Positions 19,196 to 31,066 are shown, counted from the first letter of the stretch. The stretch is DNA of 64,000 nucleotides from Candidatus Colwellia aromaticivorans (GCF_003333305.1 NZ_QOLD01000091.1:1-64000); one strand, 5' to 3'. Numbers and translations are program-made. Notes: generated by a model not told the origin, from the letters alone.

Positions 19196-20303
19196 TATGG
19201 CTATTGACTTTAGCACCATAGAATTTGCTTATATTGAATTTTTTTGGCTATTGCCTCTACCGCTATTAGTTGTATGGTTTGCACCTGTTTATAAACAAAA
19301 AAAATCCTCAATCAAAGTCCCCTACTTTACCCGTTTAGTTGATGTTACAGGCGAAAAACCGCAAAGTGGCGCAGTATTACTTAATAGAAACAACTTACAG
19401 CGTTTATTCACCATTATGGCTTGGTGCTTCATAGTCACGGCTATAGCGAAACCTGAGCATATTGGCGCACCCATTACGCAATCTAAATCTGCTCGCGATT
19501 TAATGATAGCAGTTGATTTGTCTGGTTCTATGTCAGTTGAAGATTTTACCCTTAGGGATGGCAGCACGGTTAATCGACTCAGTGCGGTAAAACAAGTATT
19601 AAGCAATTTTGCCCAAGGACGAGAACATGACAGATTAGGACTAATTCTATTTGGCGATGCTCCTTATTTACAGGCACCTTTTACTGGCGATATCAAAACT
19701 TGGTTGGCCTTACTTAATGAAAGTGAAATAGGCATGGCTGGCCCTAGTACTGCTTTTGGTGATGCCATCGGCCTCGCTATCAGTGTATTTGAGCAGTCCC
19801 AAACTAAAAATAGGGTATTAATAGTCTTAACCGATGGTAATGATACCGCTTCACGTGTGCCGCCCGTTGAAGCAGCTAAAGTTGCTAACGCTTATAACAT
19901 TAAAATTTATACTATTGCTATTGGCGATCCAGCCGCAGCAGGAGAAGAAAAAGTTGATTTAGCCGTATTAGAAAAAATAAGTGAACTGACCAAAGGGGCA
20001 AGTTTTCAAGCACTGAGTAATGCACAGTTACAGCAGGTTTATAATGAAATAAATATCATGGAGCCAGAGTTATTCGATGCAGTATATTTTCGACCACGTA
20101 CAAGTATCCATCACTACCCGATGATATTAATAGTTTTAATCTATCTGATTTCATTATCTCTGGTTAATCTACGTTTTTACTTCGCAAGAAATAACCTTAA
20201 TAACAATGATATTGCTAATAAAAACATTAATAACACAAAAGTTTTTACTAACACATCAACAGGCAATCCAAATAGCACAACATCAGCAGAGGTGAATAAA
20301 TAA
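19188..20303 (+). CDS. VWA-domain membrane protein BatA-like
   Basis: BatA-type proteins carry a periplasmic VWA domain between membrane segments and work with MoxR in envelope stress tolerance, first described in Bacteroides aerotolerance operons. The 371-residue protein has N-terminal segments (about 14-31 and 71-88), a complete MIDAS metal site (D110-L-S112-G-S114, later a TDGND motif) and a C-terminal segment YPMILIVLIYLISLSL. A Thr/Asn-rich tail follows. A perfect AGGAGG-type site overlaps the end of the preceding gene, showing translational coupling. It overlaps the BatB-like gene by one base. Confidence 0.9.
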   Translation: MISMAIDFSTIEFAYIEFFWLLPLPLLVVWFAPVYKQKKSSIKVPYFTRLVDVTGEKPQSGAVLLNRNNLQRLFTIMAWCFIVTAIAKPEHIGAPITQSKSARDLMIAVDLSGSMSVEDFTLRDGSTVNRLSAVKQVLSNFAQGREHDRLGLILFGDAPYLQAPFTGDIKTWLALLNESEIGMAGPSTAFGDAIGLAISVFEQSQTKNRVLIVLTDGNDTASRVPPVEAAKVANAYNIKIYTIAIGDPAAAGEEKVDLAVLEKISELTKGASFQALSNAQLQQVYNEINIMEPELFDAVYFRPRTSIHHYPMILIVLIYLISLSLVNLRFYFARNNLNNNDIANKNINNTKVFTNTSTGNPNSTTSAEVNK

Positions 20304-21292
20304 TGATCTTAGCTGACTTTTTCAACTTTAATCAATTGCAATATTTTCATTTTTTACGTCCTTATTGGCTACTTGCTTTCGTGGCATTATTTATTGTCTT
20401 ACGCTTTTTTGGCAAACGTGATGATACCTTAATTATGTGGCGGCATGTTATGTCACCAACAATGCTTAACACCCTAACGGTAAAGGGTAATACCAGTCAT
20501 TGGTTATCACCACAAAAATTATCATTAATTATTTTATTACCACTTTGTTTAATATTAATGGGACCAACATGGCAACAACAGCCCTCACCTTTTAGTGAAG
20601 ATGAAGCAATACTAATCATCGCTTTAGATGTTTCTGCAACGATGGAACAAAGTGATATTCAGCCCAACAGGTTACTAAGGGCTAAACAAAAAATATTACA
20701 ATTGCTCGATAAACGCGGGGACGCTAAAACTGCGCTAGTGGCTTTTTCAGGCTCAGCCCATGTAGTAATGCCAATAACCAACGACAGAGAAATGATTCGC
20801 CATTTTCTTGATTCATTATCATCAACACTAATGCCGGTAAGTGGCAAGCTACCACAAAGTATTTTGCCAATTAGCCAAAAATTAATAGCGTCAGCTACGG
20901 TACCCAGTACTATATTGTTAATCACTGATAGTGCCACGCAAGAAAGCAGTGAAGCATTTAGCCAGTCATTTACCAATGGAGGTGCCTTACATAATAACCA
21001 ACTTGTTGTTTGGGCTATTGGAAAGTCCGCTGCACAGTTAAGTGATGGTAGTAACATTATCCCCATGCAAGTAGAACAATTGCAAACATTGACAAACGAT
21101 AGCAATGGTCGCTTAGTATTTATGAGTATTGACACTCAAGATATACAACAAGTTCACCGTTATATTGAGAATAACTTGGTCATAGTCGATGATAAAAATA
21201 GGCCGTGGCTTGATTCAGGTTATCCATTCACTTTTGTTGTTGCCTTCATGTTTCTATTTTGGTTTAGAAAAGGATGGGCGCTGCAATGGTAG
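20303..21292 (+). CDS. VWA-domain membrane protein BatB-like
   Basis: This 329-residue second VWA protein has membrane segments near 20-36 and 72-87 and a C-terminal segment near 307-325. The VWA core is present (AILIIALDVSATMEQSDI, LLITDSATQ), but the MIDAS motif is D109-V-S111-A-T113 instead of the usual DxSxS, and the third loop has TDSAT. Threonine can still coordinate metal, so binding may persist. The gene overlaps BatA by one base and the TPR gene by 19 bases, indicating coupled expression. Confidence 0.88.
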   Translation: MILADFFNFNQLQYFHFLRPYWLLAFVALFIVLRFFGKRDDTLIMWRHVMSPTMLNTLTVKGNTSHWLSPQKLSLIILLPLCLILMGPTWQQQPSPFSEDEAILIIALDVSATMEQSDIQPNRLLRAKQKILQLLDKRGDAKTALVAFSGSAHVVMPITNDREMIRHFLDSLSSTLMPVSGKLPQSILPISQKLIASATVPSTILLITDSATQESSEAFSQSFTNGGALHNNQLVVWAIGKSAAQLSDGSNIIPMQVEQLQTLTNDSNGRLVFMSIDTQDIQQVHRYIENNLVIVDDKNRPWLDSGYPFTFVVAFMFLFWFRKGWALQW

Positions 21293-21999
21293 TTAATAAA
21301 ATGGCCGATAAGATAAAAGTCACTAAGGCTTTACTAAATCAGCATAAAAAAGCGCTATGGTCACTCATTGTTGCTAGCTCGATATTGCTTATTGCCTTAA
21401 GCCCCAACGCCTTTATTGATTTATGGCTAACAAAAAATCAACAAGGTCAGCTACTTTTTAACAGTGCCCGCTATAATCAAGCCAGTAGAACTTTTACGAA
21501 TAGCCATTGGCAAGCATTTAGCGCTTATGGCAATGAAGATTATCAAAGCGCTGCCACGCTTTATAGCCAGTTTAACGATAAACAAAGTTTGCTCGCCCAA
21601 GCTAATGCCCTAGCGCATGGCAGAGAGTATATTAAAGCGCGAAATTTATACCAAAAGATTATTAATAAGTACCCGAACTATCTAGCAGCCCAAACCAACA
21701 TAAAAATTATCCAAGCAATAATTGATGAAGTTAACCTATTGTCAGAATCGCAAAAGTCTGAGCAAGGTGAGTCAATAAAAGAGCTCGGCGATGAGCCACA
21801 AACTGGCGATGGAGCAGAGAAAAAAGAAGCAAGAGCACCCGAATTTGAGCAACTTAGTTCAGATGAATTATTATTAGATGAAAACTTAAATAAAATGTGG
21901 CTAAGACAAGTTCAAAAAGATCCAGCAAGCTTTTTATCACAAAAATTTTATTTTCAATTTGAACAAACAAAATCCAGCAAGGAGAAAGTAAATGAATAA
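21274..21999 (+). CDS. TPR membrane protein BatC-like
   Basis: A 241-residue protein with one N-terminal membrane segment (LWSLIVASSILLIALSPNAF), then TPR repeats (QLLFNSARYNQASRTF, AATLYSQFNDKQSLLAQANALA, EYIKARNLYQKIINKYPNY) and an acidic tail. This is the BatC layout: a periplasmic TPR partner of the VWA proteins. ATG 21274 lies almost on the AAAGGA site, so ATG 21286 is an equally good or better start; the difference is four residues. It overlaps both neighbours (BatB-like by 19 bases, BatD-like by 8). Confidence 0.85.
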   Translation: MGAAMVVNKMADKIKVTKALLNQHKKALWSLIVASSILLIALSPNAFIDLWLTKNQQGQLLFNSARYNQASRTFTNSHWQAFSAYGNEDYQSAATLYSQFNDKQSLLAQANALAHGREYIKARNLYQKIINKYPNYLAAQTNIKIIQAIIDEVNLLSESQKSEQGESIKELGDEPQTGDGAEKKEARAPEFEQLSSDELLLDENLNKMWLRQVQKDPASFLSQKFYFQFEQTKSSKEKVNE

Positions 22000-23368
22000 T
22001 CGTTATTTCATTACTTTCCTACTGCGCCAATTTTTCTCTCAAGTGGAAGTAAAAACACATCAAAAATTTTTTCTGTTACTCACCTTAACTATTTTCGGGA
22101 GTTTACCTTTTACAACACAAGCGCTCACTATCGAAAATCTAATCAATAGTAATCAACTTACCATTGAAACCCAGATACAGAATCAGAAACAACAAATTGT
22201 TGGTCAACCGTTAATTTTTACTGTTGAAGTTTCCACCAATCGGTGGTTTAACAAAGGAACACAACTTAAAACATTTGAACTTACCGATACCGTAATATTA
22301 GCGAATAGTGAAATAACGATAAATAGCACAAAAAAAATTAACGGACGTACTTGGTCAAGCCAAACCCGTGAGATAACCTTATACCCGACTCGAAGCGGAG
22401 AATACATTTTACCTAGCATCGATGTACTAATTTCTGTTAACACTGAAAATAATGGTGTGGTTGAGGGCATTATCGCCACGACTGAGCAGCCTTTTACAAT
22501 TTCATTACCAGAAGCTCTGGTAAGCTTAGAAAGCTTTCTTGTATCGACCAAAGTGAGTCTAACTATAGAAGGTTCTTTAGATAAAGAGCACAGTTACGAA
22601 ATTGGAGAAGCCATTACACAAACCATTACCATTAATGCAACAAACACTCCTGCTATGATGATACCGCCACTCGCAACACAAGAGCTGACTGGCATCAGTA
22701 TTTACCAAAAACCAGCACAGGTATTTGATAAAGCCAATCGTGGCGAATTACTTGGTACACGTATAGAAACAATTACTTATATATTTGAACAAGCAGGCGA
22801 TTATAAAATACCTCAACAAATAATTTACTGGTGGAATACGAGCAACAACAAACTTGAAGAAATAATAATCCCTGAAAGCTTTTGGTCTGTAGGTAGAAAC
22901 AAAAATGATGTAAATAAACCAAATAACAATGCCTTTAGCCTATCTAAAGAACAACTAAAACACTCATTATTTATTTCAACATTAGTTATTTTTATCTCTA
23001 TTGTACTATTTGTTTTATATCACTATAAACGTACATTATTTATTATATATTCAAAGGTAACGCAATTAGAAAAAAGAACATTGCGTCATGATTTTTTACA
23101 AGCTATCACTAAACAAGAATACGCGAAGGCGAACCAATACCTTTATCAGTATTCAATGTTAATGCAAGGTGTTCCAAAAACTCACCATTCACCTTCACGT
23201 TTAAGAGCAATACTAAATCAATTAGCTTTTGCACATGAGTCTATTAATTCAAGAAAGATCAACTTCAATCAACAAGATGGAAAAGCTTTATTAAAAGAAA
23301 TAACAAAAAATAAAATGAGTATAGAAAGCAGCTTAACGATTAATAAAGCGATAGAGTTAAATAAATAA
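21992..23368 (+). CDS. BatD-like exported protein
   Basis: The last gene of the Bat operon codes for 458 residues: an N-terminal signal (FFLLLTLTIFGSLPFTTQA), an extended beta-rich periplasmic part with IVGQPLIFTVEV and YPTRSGEYILPSIDVL, which is the BatD (oxygen tolerance) signature region, a membrane segment near 333-350 and a cytoplasmic helical tail. The signal core lies about 30 residues in, so the real N-terminus may be shorter or the signal unusually long; the AAGGAGAAAGTAAATG site supports the given start. It overlaps the TPR gene and is closed by a strong terminator. Confidence 0.85.
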   Translation: MNNRYFITFLLRQFFSQVEVKTHQKFFLLLTLTIFGSLPFTTQALTIENLINSNQLTIETQIQNQKQQIVGQPLIFTVEVSTNRWFNKGTQLKTFELTDTVILANSEITINSTKKINGRTWSSQTREITLYPTRSGEYILPSIDVLISVNTENNGVVEGIIATTEQPFTISLPEALVSLESFLVSTKVSLTIEGSLDKEHSYEIGEAITQTITINATNTPAMMIPPLATQELTGISIYQKPAQVFDKANRGELLGTRIETITYIFEQAGDYKIPQQIIYWWNTSNNKLEEIIIPESFWSVGRNKNDVNKPNNNAFSLSKEQLKHSLFISTLVIFISIVLFVLYHYKRTLFIIYSKVTQLEKRTLRHDFLQAITKQEYAKANQYLYQYSMLMQGVPKTHHSPSRLRAILNQLAFAHESINSRKINFNQQDGKALLKEITKNKMSIESSLTINKAIELNK

Positions 23369-23372
23369 AAGC

Positions 23373-23410
23373 AAAAAACCACATTAACTTATTAAGTTAA
23401 TGTGGTTTTT
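23373..23410 (+). terminator. Terminator after the Bat operon (bidirectional)
   Basis: AAAAACCACATTAACTTA pairs perfectly with TAAGTTAATGTGGTTTTT. It lies just after the BatD stop. The A run and T run on both sides would let it work in both directions, so it may also end the pheST-ihfA transcript, which stops 150 bases away. Confidence 0.9.
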
Positions 23411-23562
23411 AATATCTTTTCATCTTAACTGAACAATCAATTCCTGAACAACAACATCAGGATAAAGAGTTATAGGCTTGCTTATAAAACAAGCTAAATA
23501 GTTTCATTTATTTTTGATCGTAACTAGTAAAATCTATACAAGTAATTAGTTAGCCCTACACA

Positions 23563-23856
23563 CTAATCGCTATTACCGCCTTCAACACGGCTTTTCAATT
23601 TTTGTCCTGGTCTAAAGGTGACCACTTTACGGGCAGAAATTGGAATATCTTCACCTGTTTTAGGGTTACGGCCTGGGCGTTCACTTTTTACACGTAAATC
23701 AAAATTACCAAAACCAGAAAGTTTAACTTGTTCACCACTTTCTAAGGTTTCACGAATATCTTCAAAAAATATCTCAACCATTTCTTTTGCGTCGCGCTTG
23801 CTCAGCCCAACTTTCTCAAATAAATGTTCTGCTACTTCTGCTTTGGTAAGCGCCAT
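23563..23856 (-). CDS. ihfA: Integration host factor subunit alpha
   Basis: A 97-residue HU/IHF-family DNA-bending protein that pairs with Ihf[25 protein letters not shown] begins the helical dimerisation part; [26 protein letters not shown] contains the beta-arm with the intercalating proline segment [10 protein letters not shown]. Length is typical. It lies three bases after pheT and is surely cotranscribed with pheS-pheT, the standard order. Confidence 0.97.
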   Translation of the reverse strand: MALTKAEVAEHLFEKVGLSKRDAKEMVEIFFEDIRETLESGEQVKLSGFGNFDLRVKSERPGRNPKTGEDIPISARKVVTFRPGQKLKSRVEGGNSD

Positions 23857-23859
23857 TGC

Positions 23860-26298
23860 TTAGTCCCTCAGTGATGCATTTAACTCAGTTTTTAAGGTTT
23901 CAACAACTCGATTGATAACATCCGTGATTTCTTTGTCTTCAAGCGTTTTGTTTGTATCTTGTAATACTAGGGCAATAGCAAGACTTTTATAACCGTCTTC
24001 AATACCTTGACCTTGGTATACATCAAACAAGTTTAGATCAATTAAATGATTTCCGCCAACCTTTTCAATAAGTTGTAACACTTTTTTTGCATCAACATCC
24101 TCTTTAACCACTACTGCAAGGTCTCTTCTATTTGCAGGAAAGCGAGATATATCACAGGCTTCAGGGATTTTCTGAACTAATATTTCTGATAATAAAAGTT
24201 CAAAAATTAATGTTCGTCCATTAAGCCCTATTTTTCGTTCTAATTCAGGATGTAAGGCTCCAACATAACCGACTAAAATACCACTACGAGTAATTTGTGC
24301 TGTTTGCCCTGGGTGTAATGACGCAATCTCTGCTTGTGAAAAGTCATAACTTGTTGCATCAGTTGTTAGTGAAAGAAGTGCTTCAACATCACCTTTAATA
24401 TCATAAAAATCGGCCGCTGCTTTTTCGATACTCCAGTGCTCATCAGTACGGTTACCACCAATAACGCCGGCAATCATATTTTGTTGACGTACACCATTTT
24501 CAGCTGACTCATCAGGTACAAAGCGTAATCCACATTCAAATAAACGTACTCTCGATTGCTGACGGTTTTGGTTATAAACAACTGATTGTAATAAACCGGT
24601 GAAAAAGCTTAAACGCATTACCGACATTTCTGAAGAAATAGGATGCGGCAAAGTCATGACGGCTTCACCCGGATGCAATAAACTTTGGATTTTCGGATCA
24701 ACAAAACTGTAGGTGATCGCTTCTTGATAATCTCGGTTGACTAACGTTTGTTTAAGTTTATCAACACTGATGTTTGCTTCTTGTTGCTTAACCATTTTTA
24801 ACGTTGCTTTTGGCGCAACATTAGGAATATTGTTATAACCAAATATACGAGCAACTTCTTCGATTAAATCTACTTCTATTTTAATATCAAAACGATAAGC
24901 AGGCACTACCACTTGCCATACTTTATCACTGCCTGAGTCCTGCTCACTCACATCAAAACCAAGACGAGTGAGAATTTCACTGACTTGTGCATCTTCAATA
25001 TGATGACCAATACGACGATCTAACATTTTACGACGTAAGCTCACGTCTTTTGTTTGCGGAATGTCTGCATCAGATTTTGCTTCAACAACCGGACCTGCTT
25101 GCCCACCAACAATAGCGAGTAATAATTCAGTCGCTCGTTCTATCGCATCATGCTGTAACGTTGGATCAATTCCACGTTCATATCGATGTGAAGCATCCGT
25201 GTGCAAGCCATATTGACGTGCTTTACCTAAGATAGCTAATGGTGTAAAAAATGCACTTTCTAAAAATATATCAGTGGAGTTGTTCGTAACACCTGACTCA
25301 AGGCCACCAAAAATACCGGCCATGGCTAATGCTTTGCCGTTACCTTCAACACCAGTATCAGCAATAACTAACGTACCTTCTTTTAATGTGACTTCGTTTT
25401 CATCTAATAATGTTAATTTTTCGTCTTTATTAGCGAAACGTACGTTAATGCCCCCCTCTAGCTTTGCCAAATCGAAAGCATGCATAGGATGCCCCAATTC
25501 AAGCAATATGTAGTTAGTTACATCAACAACAGGGTCTATTGAACGTGTACCGCAACGACGCAGTTTTTCTACCATCCATAGTGGCGTCGTTGCATTAGGG
25601 TTAATTCCCTTGATAACACGACCTAAGTACCGAGGACATGCTTCGTTAGCGTCAATATTAATCGTAATTGCATCATCAATCGTTGGTGCTGTAGCTGTGA
25701 TTATTGGTTCAGTAACTTCTAAAGAATTCAACACACCTACTTCACGCGCTAGGCCTTTAAGACCTAGACAATCACCACGGTTAGCCGTTAAATCAACATC
25801 AATGGTAACGTCATTTAAATCTAAATATTCACGTACACAAGTACCTAAAGGCGCATCATTAGCTAATTCCATAATGCCATCTGAGTCATCGGCTAAACCA
25901 ATTTCAGATTCACTACACAACATACCAAAAGATGAAACACCACGTAATTTTGCTTTCTTAATTTTAAAATCACCTGGTAATACTGCACCAACAGTAGCAA
26001 CGGCTACTTTCAAGCCTAATCGGCAGTTTTTGGCACCACAGACAATATCAACCAATTCGCCTTTTTCTACCGTACTAGAACTATAATCGCCTAAACTAAT
26101 TTTTGTTACTTGCAGTTTATCTGCATCAGGATGTGGACCACATTCAACAACTTCACCAACAATAACGCCAGTAAACTCACCAGCAACCGGATCAACGCCG
26201 TCTACTTCAAGGCCAGCCATAGTAATTTGATGAGCTAATTCATCAGATGAAAGTGCAGGATTTACCCACTCACGTAACCAAGATTCACTAAATTTCAT
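23860..26298 (-). CDS. pheT: Phenylalanyl-tRNA synthetase beta subunit
   Basis: The 812-residue beta chain of the alpha2-beta2 enzyme that charges tRNA-Phe. Domains run in the usual order: an N-terminal [14 protein letters not shown], a tRNA-binding EMAP-like domain (about 40-150), the B3/B4 editing domain ([36 protein letters not shown]), the B5 region (RKMLDRRIG), the inactive synthetase-like domain and the C-terminal anticodon-binding domain ([14 protein letters not shown]). It lies 10 bases after pheS. Confidence 0.98.
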   Translation of the reverse strand: MKFSESWLREWVNPALSSDELAHQITMAGLEVDGVDPVAGEFTGVIVGEVVECGPHPDADKLQVTKISLGDYSSSTVEKGELVDIVCGAKNCRLGLKVAVATVGAVLPGDFKIKKAKLRGVSSFGMLCSESEIGLADDSDGIMELANDAPLGTCVREYLDLNDVTIDVDLTANRGDCLGLKGLAREVGVLNSLEVTEPIITATAPTIDDAITINIDANEACPRYLGRVIKGINPNATTPLWMVEKLRRCGTRSIDPVVDVTNYILLELGHPMHAFDLAKLEGGINVRFANKDEKLTLLDENEVTLKEGTLVIADTGVEGNGKALAMAGIFGGLESGVTNNSTDIFLESAFFTPLAILGKARQYGLHTDASHRYERGIDPTLQHDAIERATELLLAIVGGQAGPVVEAKSDADIPQTKDVSLRRKMLDRRIGHHIEDAQVSEILTRLGFDVSEQDSGSDKVWQVVVPAYRFDIKIEVDLIEEVARIFGYNNIPNVAPKATLKMVKQQEANISVDKLKQTLVNRDYQEAITYSFVDPKIQSLLHPGEAVMTLPHPISSEMSVMRLSFFTGLLQSVVYNQNRQQSRVRLFECGLRFVPDESAENGVRQQNMIAGVIGGNRTDEHWSIEKAAADFYDIKGDVEALLSLTTDATSYDFSQAEIASLHPGQTAQITRSGILVGYVGALHPELERKIGLNGRTLIFELLLSEILVQKIPEACDISRFPANRRDLAVVVKEDVDAKKVLQLIEKVGGNHLIDLNLFDVYQGQGIEDGYKSLAIALVLQDTNKTLEDKEITDVINRVVETLKTELNASLRD

Positions 26299-26308
26299 TT
26301 GTGGTTTC

Positions 26309-27391
<1,083 letters not shown>

Positions 27392-27431
27392 TTATTAATA
27401 AATACTAGTGATTTATCTTACAATTATTTTA

Positions 27432-27728
27432 TTACTCAGGGGGGTTCGACACTGGTTGTGAGGTTTTTTCTTGTGATGTAAGCTGTTTTTCTTTTTCATT
27501 CATTTGTAAGTCAGCTTCGCGTTTGACTAAAAGAAAGGTAAGATACATTTTAGTAGGCAATGAGAAAATCAAACCAAAAGCGATACAAACAGCACTAATA
27601 ATGATGCCTGTAACGCCTAATGATTCCATATAATGACTAAAATTATGTAAGTAGATGCCAAGCGCCAATAGAGATAAACCAACAGCTATTGATACTTTCA
27701 ACAATTTAATCAAGGTTTGTTCAGGCAT
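27432..27728 (-). CDS. Small hypothetical two-span membrane protein
   Basis: A 98-residue protein with two hydrophobic segments (about 9-26 and 35-54) separated by HNFSHYMESLG, and a charged tail rich in Glu, Gln and Lys ending NPPE. The second segment is followed by LPTKMYLTFLLVKRE. I do not recognise a family. It lies alone between pheS and the YdiJ-type gene, both on the same strand, with 127 and 77 bases of space. Function unknown. Confidence 0.6.
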   Translation of the reverse strand: MPEQTLIKLLKVSIAVGLSLLALGIYLHNFSHYMESLGVTGIIISAVCIAFGLIFSLPTKMYLTFLLVKREADLQMNEKEKQLTSQEKTSQPVSNPPE

Positions 27729-27805
27729 AATAAAATTTTTTTCAATTAATTCCTATAAAAAACTATACGCCTGTCACCTTAACTATTATTTGCGCTACAT
27801 CAAAA

Positions 27806-30800
27806 TTACGTCAATACAGCAAGCAACGCCTCAACAGGGTGTCTTGCTTTTAATTCAGTTAACCTTTTTACTTGAGAGCGACAAGAAAAACCAGTAGCTA
27901 AAATTTGTACCGCATCAAGTTCAGCTAATTTAGGTTGCCAACTTAAATCAAATAATCCTTTTGAGTTTTCTAAATTAGATTTTTCATGACCATATGTACC
28001 TGCCATGCCACAGCAACCCACACTGACTTTTTCAAGAGATAAACCAAAATAATTAAAAATGTCTAACCATTCATTTTCACTATTCACTAAGGCTGTTTTT
28101 TCGGTGCAATGCGAAAAGAGTTTAAAAACCTGCTGTTTATCATTTACATTGATGTTAGCGTTAAGATCAAGTTTCGTGTCTTTTTTGATAAACGACAATA
28201 ACCACTCATGTGCTAACAACACCTCAAAATCACCACGATTATCGCCTAATGTTTTCGCATACTCATCACGATAACAAAGCACCATGGATGCATCCATTCC
28301 CACCATAGGTATATTTAACTGTGCTAACTTATTTAAAAAATCACTGCTCGATTTTGAAGTTTTAGCAAAACGCTTCAAGAATCCTTTAACGTGTTGTGCT
28401 TTACCATTAGGCTTGAACGGTAATAATATTGGCTCTAAGCCTAATTTTCTAATTAATGCCATCATGCTCTGTACTGTATTAGCATCATAGAATGAAGTGA
28501 AAGGATCTTGAACAATTAGCACATAACCTTCACGTTGCTTGTCAGACAAACTCTGTAGTTTAGCCAAATCAAAACCCGAATAACCTTCCTGTTTGATCTG
28601 TTCTTTCAACGTCGGAACGCTAAGCAATGGTGTATTAACATAACCAATGGTTTTTTCAGACAAGGTATCATAAGCTTTTAAGCTTAAAATACTGTTAACC
28701 AGTTTTGGTGCTTTTGCCATGAGCGGTGCTAAAATTTCAACATTAGCAACCAGATGATCTTTTAATGGTCGAGGGTAACGTGAGTGATACAGATTAATAA
28801 AGCGACTTCTAAAGTCAGGTACATCAACCTTTATTGGACACTGACTGGCACAAGCTTTACACGCTAAACACCCTTGCATGGCTTCCATAACTTCGTGAGA
28901 AAAGTCGTCTTTATTATCATCTTTAGTTAAGAAAGCTATCTTGAATTTAGCAATGCTGCTATCAAGCACTTTTTTGACTGACCACAGTCCTTTAGATTGA
29001 TTAATATCTTGCTCAAGCGCTAAAATGTCTACGCCCTGCTTTTCTAATAAACGTAACCATTCACGCATTAAACCTGCTCGCCCTTTAGGGGAATGACGTC
29101 TATCTTTCGTTATTTTGCTCGACGGGCACATAGGGCTATTAGCATCATAGTTGAAGCATAAACCGTTACCGTTACAATCCATCGCGGCAGTGAAAGACTC
29201 TTTTACTGTCACGGGAATTTGTCTGTCATAGAAGCCACGTTTAGTGTCATCAACACTGACTAATTGCTCGGTAGAATCTATTGGAGTACAAATCTTACCC
29301 GGGTTCATTTTATTTAGTGGATCAAATACCGATTTAATTTTTCTAAGCTCGTTAAATAATTGCTCACCAAAAAACTCTGGGCCATATTCAGAGCGGTAAC
29401 CTTTACCGTGCTCTCCCCACATTAAACCGCCATATTTGGCGGTAAGTTTCACCACTTCATCAGAAAGTGTTCTTAATAGTTTTTCTTGCTCTGGATCGCA
29501 CATATCCAGCGCTGGTCGCACATGTAATACGCCAGCATCAACATGACCAAACATGCCGTAATGCAAGTTGTAACCATCAAGTAACGCTCGAAATTCGCTA
29601 ATATAATCAGCTAAATTCTCAGGTGGCACCGCGGTATCTTCTGCAAACGCTAGCGGTTTTTGATTACCATCAGTGTTCCCTAATAAGCCCACGGCTTTTT
29701 TACGCATCGCATACAGTTTATTTATGCTACTTAAATCAGAAGTCACTTGATAACCAATAACCCCACCACTGTTATTACTGGCAATAGTTTCATCTAACCC
29801 TTTTGTTAACAGCTTAACTTGCTCAGCTAATGCTTCAACACTGGTGCCATTAAATTCAACAATATTAATACCATCCATTACCTTGTCAGGCACGTCAGTG
29901 ATTAAATCACTGACGCTATGCCAAACAACATCTTGCTTAGCTAAGTTCAATACTTTGCTATCAATAGTTTCAACCGATGTTGCTTTAGCGCTAACTAAAA
30001 AGGGTGAGTGGCGTAATGCTGAATCAAAACTGTCATATTTAATGTTGATAAGTGTTTTAGCTGGGCTAACGGGCGTTATATTAAGTTTTGCCTGACAAAC
30101 AAACGCCAATGAACCTTCTGAGCCAGTGATTAAACGGCTTAGATCGAACGTGTTTTCGTCATCTTGTAAAACATTTTCTAAGTCATAACCTGTTAGGAAT
30201 CGATTTAAACGTGGGAATTTTTCCAAAATAAGTTGGCGATTATCAAGACTTGACGCAAGAACTTGCTTCGTTATTTTTCCATGTCTACTATCTTCATTCG
30301 CTAATGATTGCGCCTGAGCAATCGTCATCGGCGCTGTATTGAGTATATCGCCATTAGCTAAAACTGACTCAAGAGCTAAAACATGATTAGAGGTCTTTCC
30401 ATAAACTAAAGAGCCCTGTCCTGATGCATCAGTATTTATCATGCCACCAACAGTAGCGCGATTAGACGTGGATAAATCAGGCGCAAAGAAAAAACCATGA
30501 GGGCGTAAATAGTCATTCAGTTGATCTTTAATAACACCCGCTTCAACTTTTACCCATTTTTCTTGCACATTAATTTCAAGCACTTTATTCATGTACTTAG
30601 ACAAATCAACAATAATACCTGGTGTTAAACTTTGACCATTAGTTCCCGTACCACCGCCACGTGCGCTAAATTTTATTTCGCTATATTGATCTTCATTTGC
30701 GGTTTTGGTTAATATAACAATGTCTTGTCTGGTACGCGGATGAATCACCAGTTTGGGTAATTGCTGATAAACACTATTATCAGTAGCAACCGATAAACGT

Positions 30801-30910
30801 GCACTGTAACTAGCATTTATATCGCCAGTGAAACTATTCTTTTTCAGTGAAGCGACAAAGCTTTCATAAAGAGGAGAAAGATGCGTTTGATGATCAATAC
30901 GGGGTAGCAT
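27806..30910 (-). CDS. ydiJ: YdiJ-type FAD-linked oxidase with FeS and CCG domains
   Basis: This protein of about 1034 residues joins an FAD-binding part (SARGGGTGTNGQSLTPGIIVDLS, GGMINTDASGQGSLVYGKTS), an FAD-oxidase C-terminal domain (HYGMFGHVDAGVLHVRPALD, WGEHGKGYRSEYGPEFFG), and ferredoxin and cysteine-rich parts (GCLACKACASQCPIKVD, then CCGMAGTYG and GFSCRSQ). This is the YdiJ arrangement; E. coli YdiJ is reported as a D-2-hydroxyglutarate dehydrogenase, and D-lactate is another family substrate. Electrons probably pass to the quinone pool. I prefer ATG 30910 (MLPRIDH); a TTG at 30928 would add six residues, and neither has a strong ribosome site. Confidence 0.9.
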   Translation of the reverse strand: MLPRIDHQTHLSPLYESFVASLKKNSFTGDINASYSARLSVATDNSVYQQLPKLVIHPRTRQDIVILTKTANEDQYSEIKFSARGGGTGTNGQSLTPGIIVDLSKYMNKVLEINVQEKWVKVEAGVIKDQLNDYLRPHGFFFAPDLSTSNRATVGGMINTDASGQGSLVYGKTSNHVLALESVLANGDILNTAPMTIAQAQSLANEDSRHGKITKQVLASSLDNRQLILEKFPRLNRFLTGYDLENVLQDDENTFDLSRLITGSEGSLAFVCQAKLNITPVSPAKTLINIKYDSFDSALRHSPFLVSAKATSVETIDSKVLNLAKQDVVWHSVSDLITDVPDKVMDGINIVEFNGTSVEALAEQVKLLTKGLDETIASNNSGGVIGYQVTSDLSSINKLYAMRKKAVGLLGNTDGNQKPLAFAEDTAVPPENLADYISEFRALLDGYNLHYGMFGHVDAGVLHVRPALDMCDPEQEKLLRTLSDEVVKLTAKYGGLMWGEHGKGYRSEYGPEFFGEQLFNELRKIKSVFDPLNKMNPGKICTPIDSTEQLVSVDDTKRGFYDRQIPVTVKESFTAAMDCNGNGLCFNYDANSPMCPSSKITKDRRHSPKGRAGLMREWLRLLEKQGVDILALEQDINQSKGLWSVKKVLDSSIAKFKIAFLTKDDNKDDFSHEVMEAMQGCLACKACASQCPIKVDVPDFRSRFINLYHSRYPRPLKDHLVANVEILAPLMAKAPKLVNSILSLKAYDTLSEKTIGYVNTPLLSVPTLKEQIKQEGYSGFDLAKLQSLSDKQREGYVLIVQDPFTSFYDANTVQSMMALIRKLGLEPILLPFKPNGKAQHVKGFLKRFAKTSKSSSDFLNKLAQLNIPMVGMDASMVLCYRDEYAKTLGDNRGDFEVLLAHEWLLSFIKKDTKLDLNANINVNDKQQVFKLFSHCTEKTALVNSENEWLDIFNYFGLSLEKVSVGCCGMAGTYGHEKSNLENSKGLFDLSWQPKLAELDAVQILATGFSCRSQVKRLTELKARHPVEALLAVLT

Positions 30911-31066
30911 GAATATTTTTCTATACAAGGATGAATTATCTGAAGTATATCATGAGCCAATTAATTTTTGCGTTGCTTATAATAGGTAATTTTAAGAACA
31001 TTTTATTACTATGACTCAAACAATAGGAATAACCATACTTTTTTAAAGGTCTACTACCCCTTCTGG

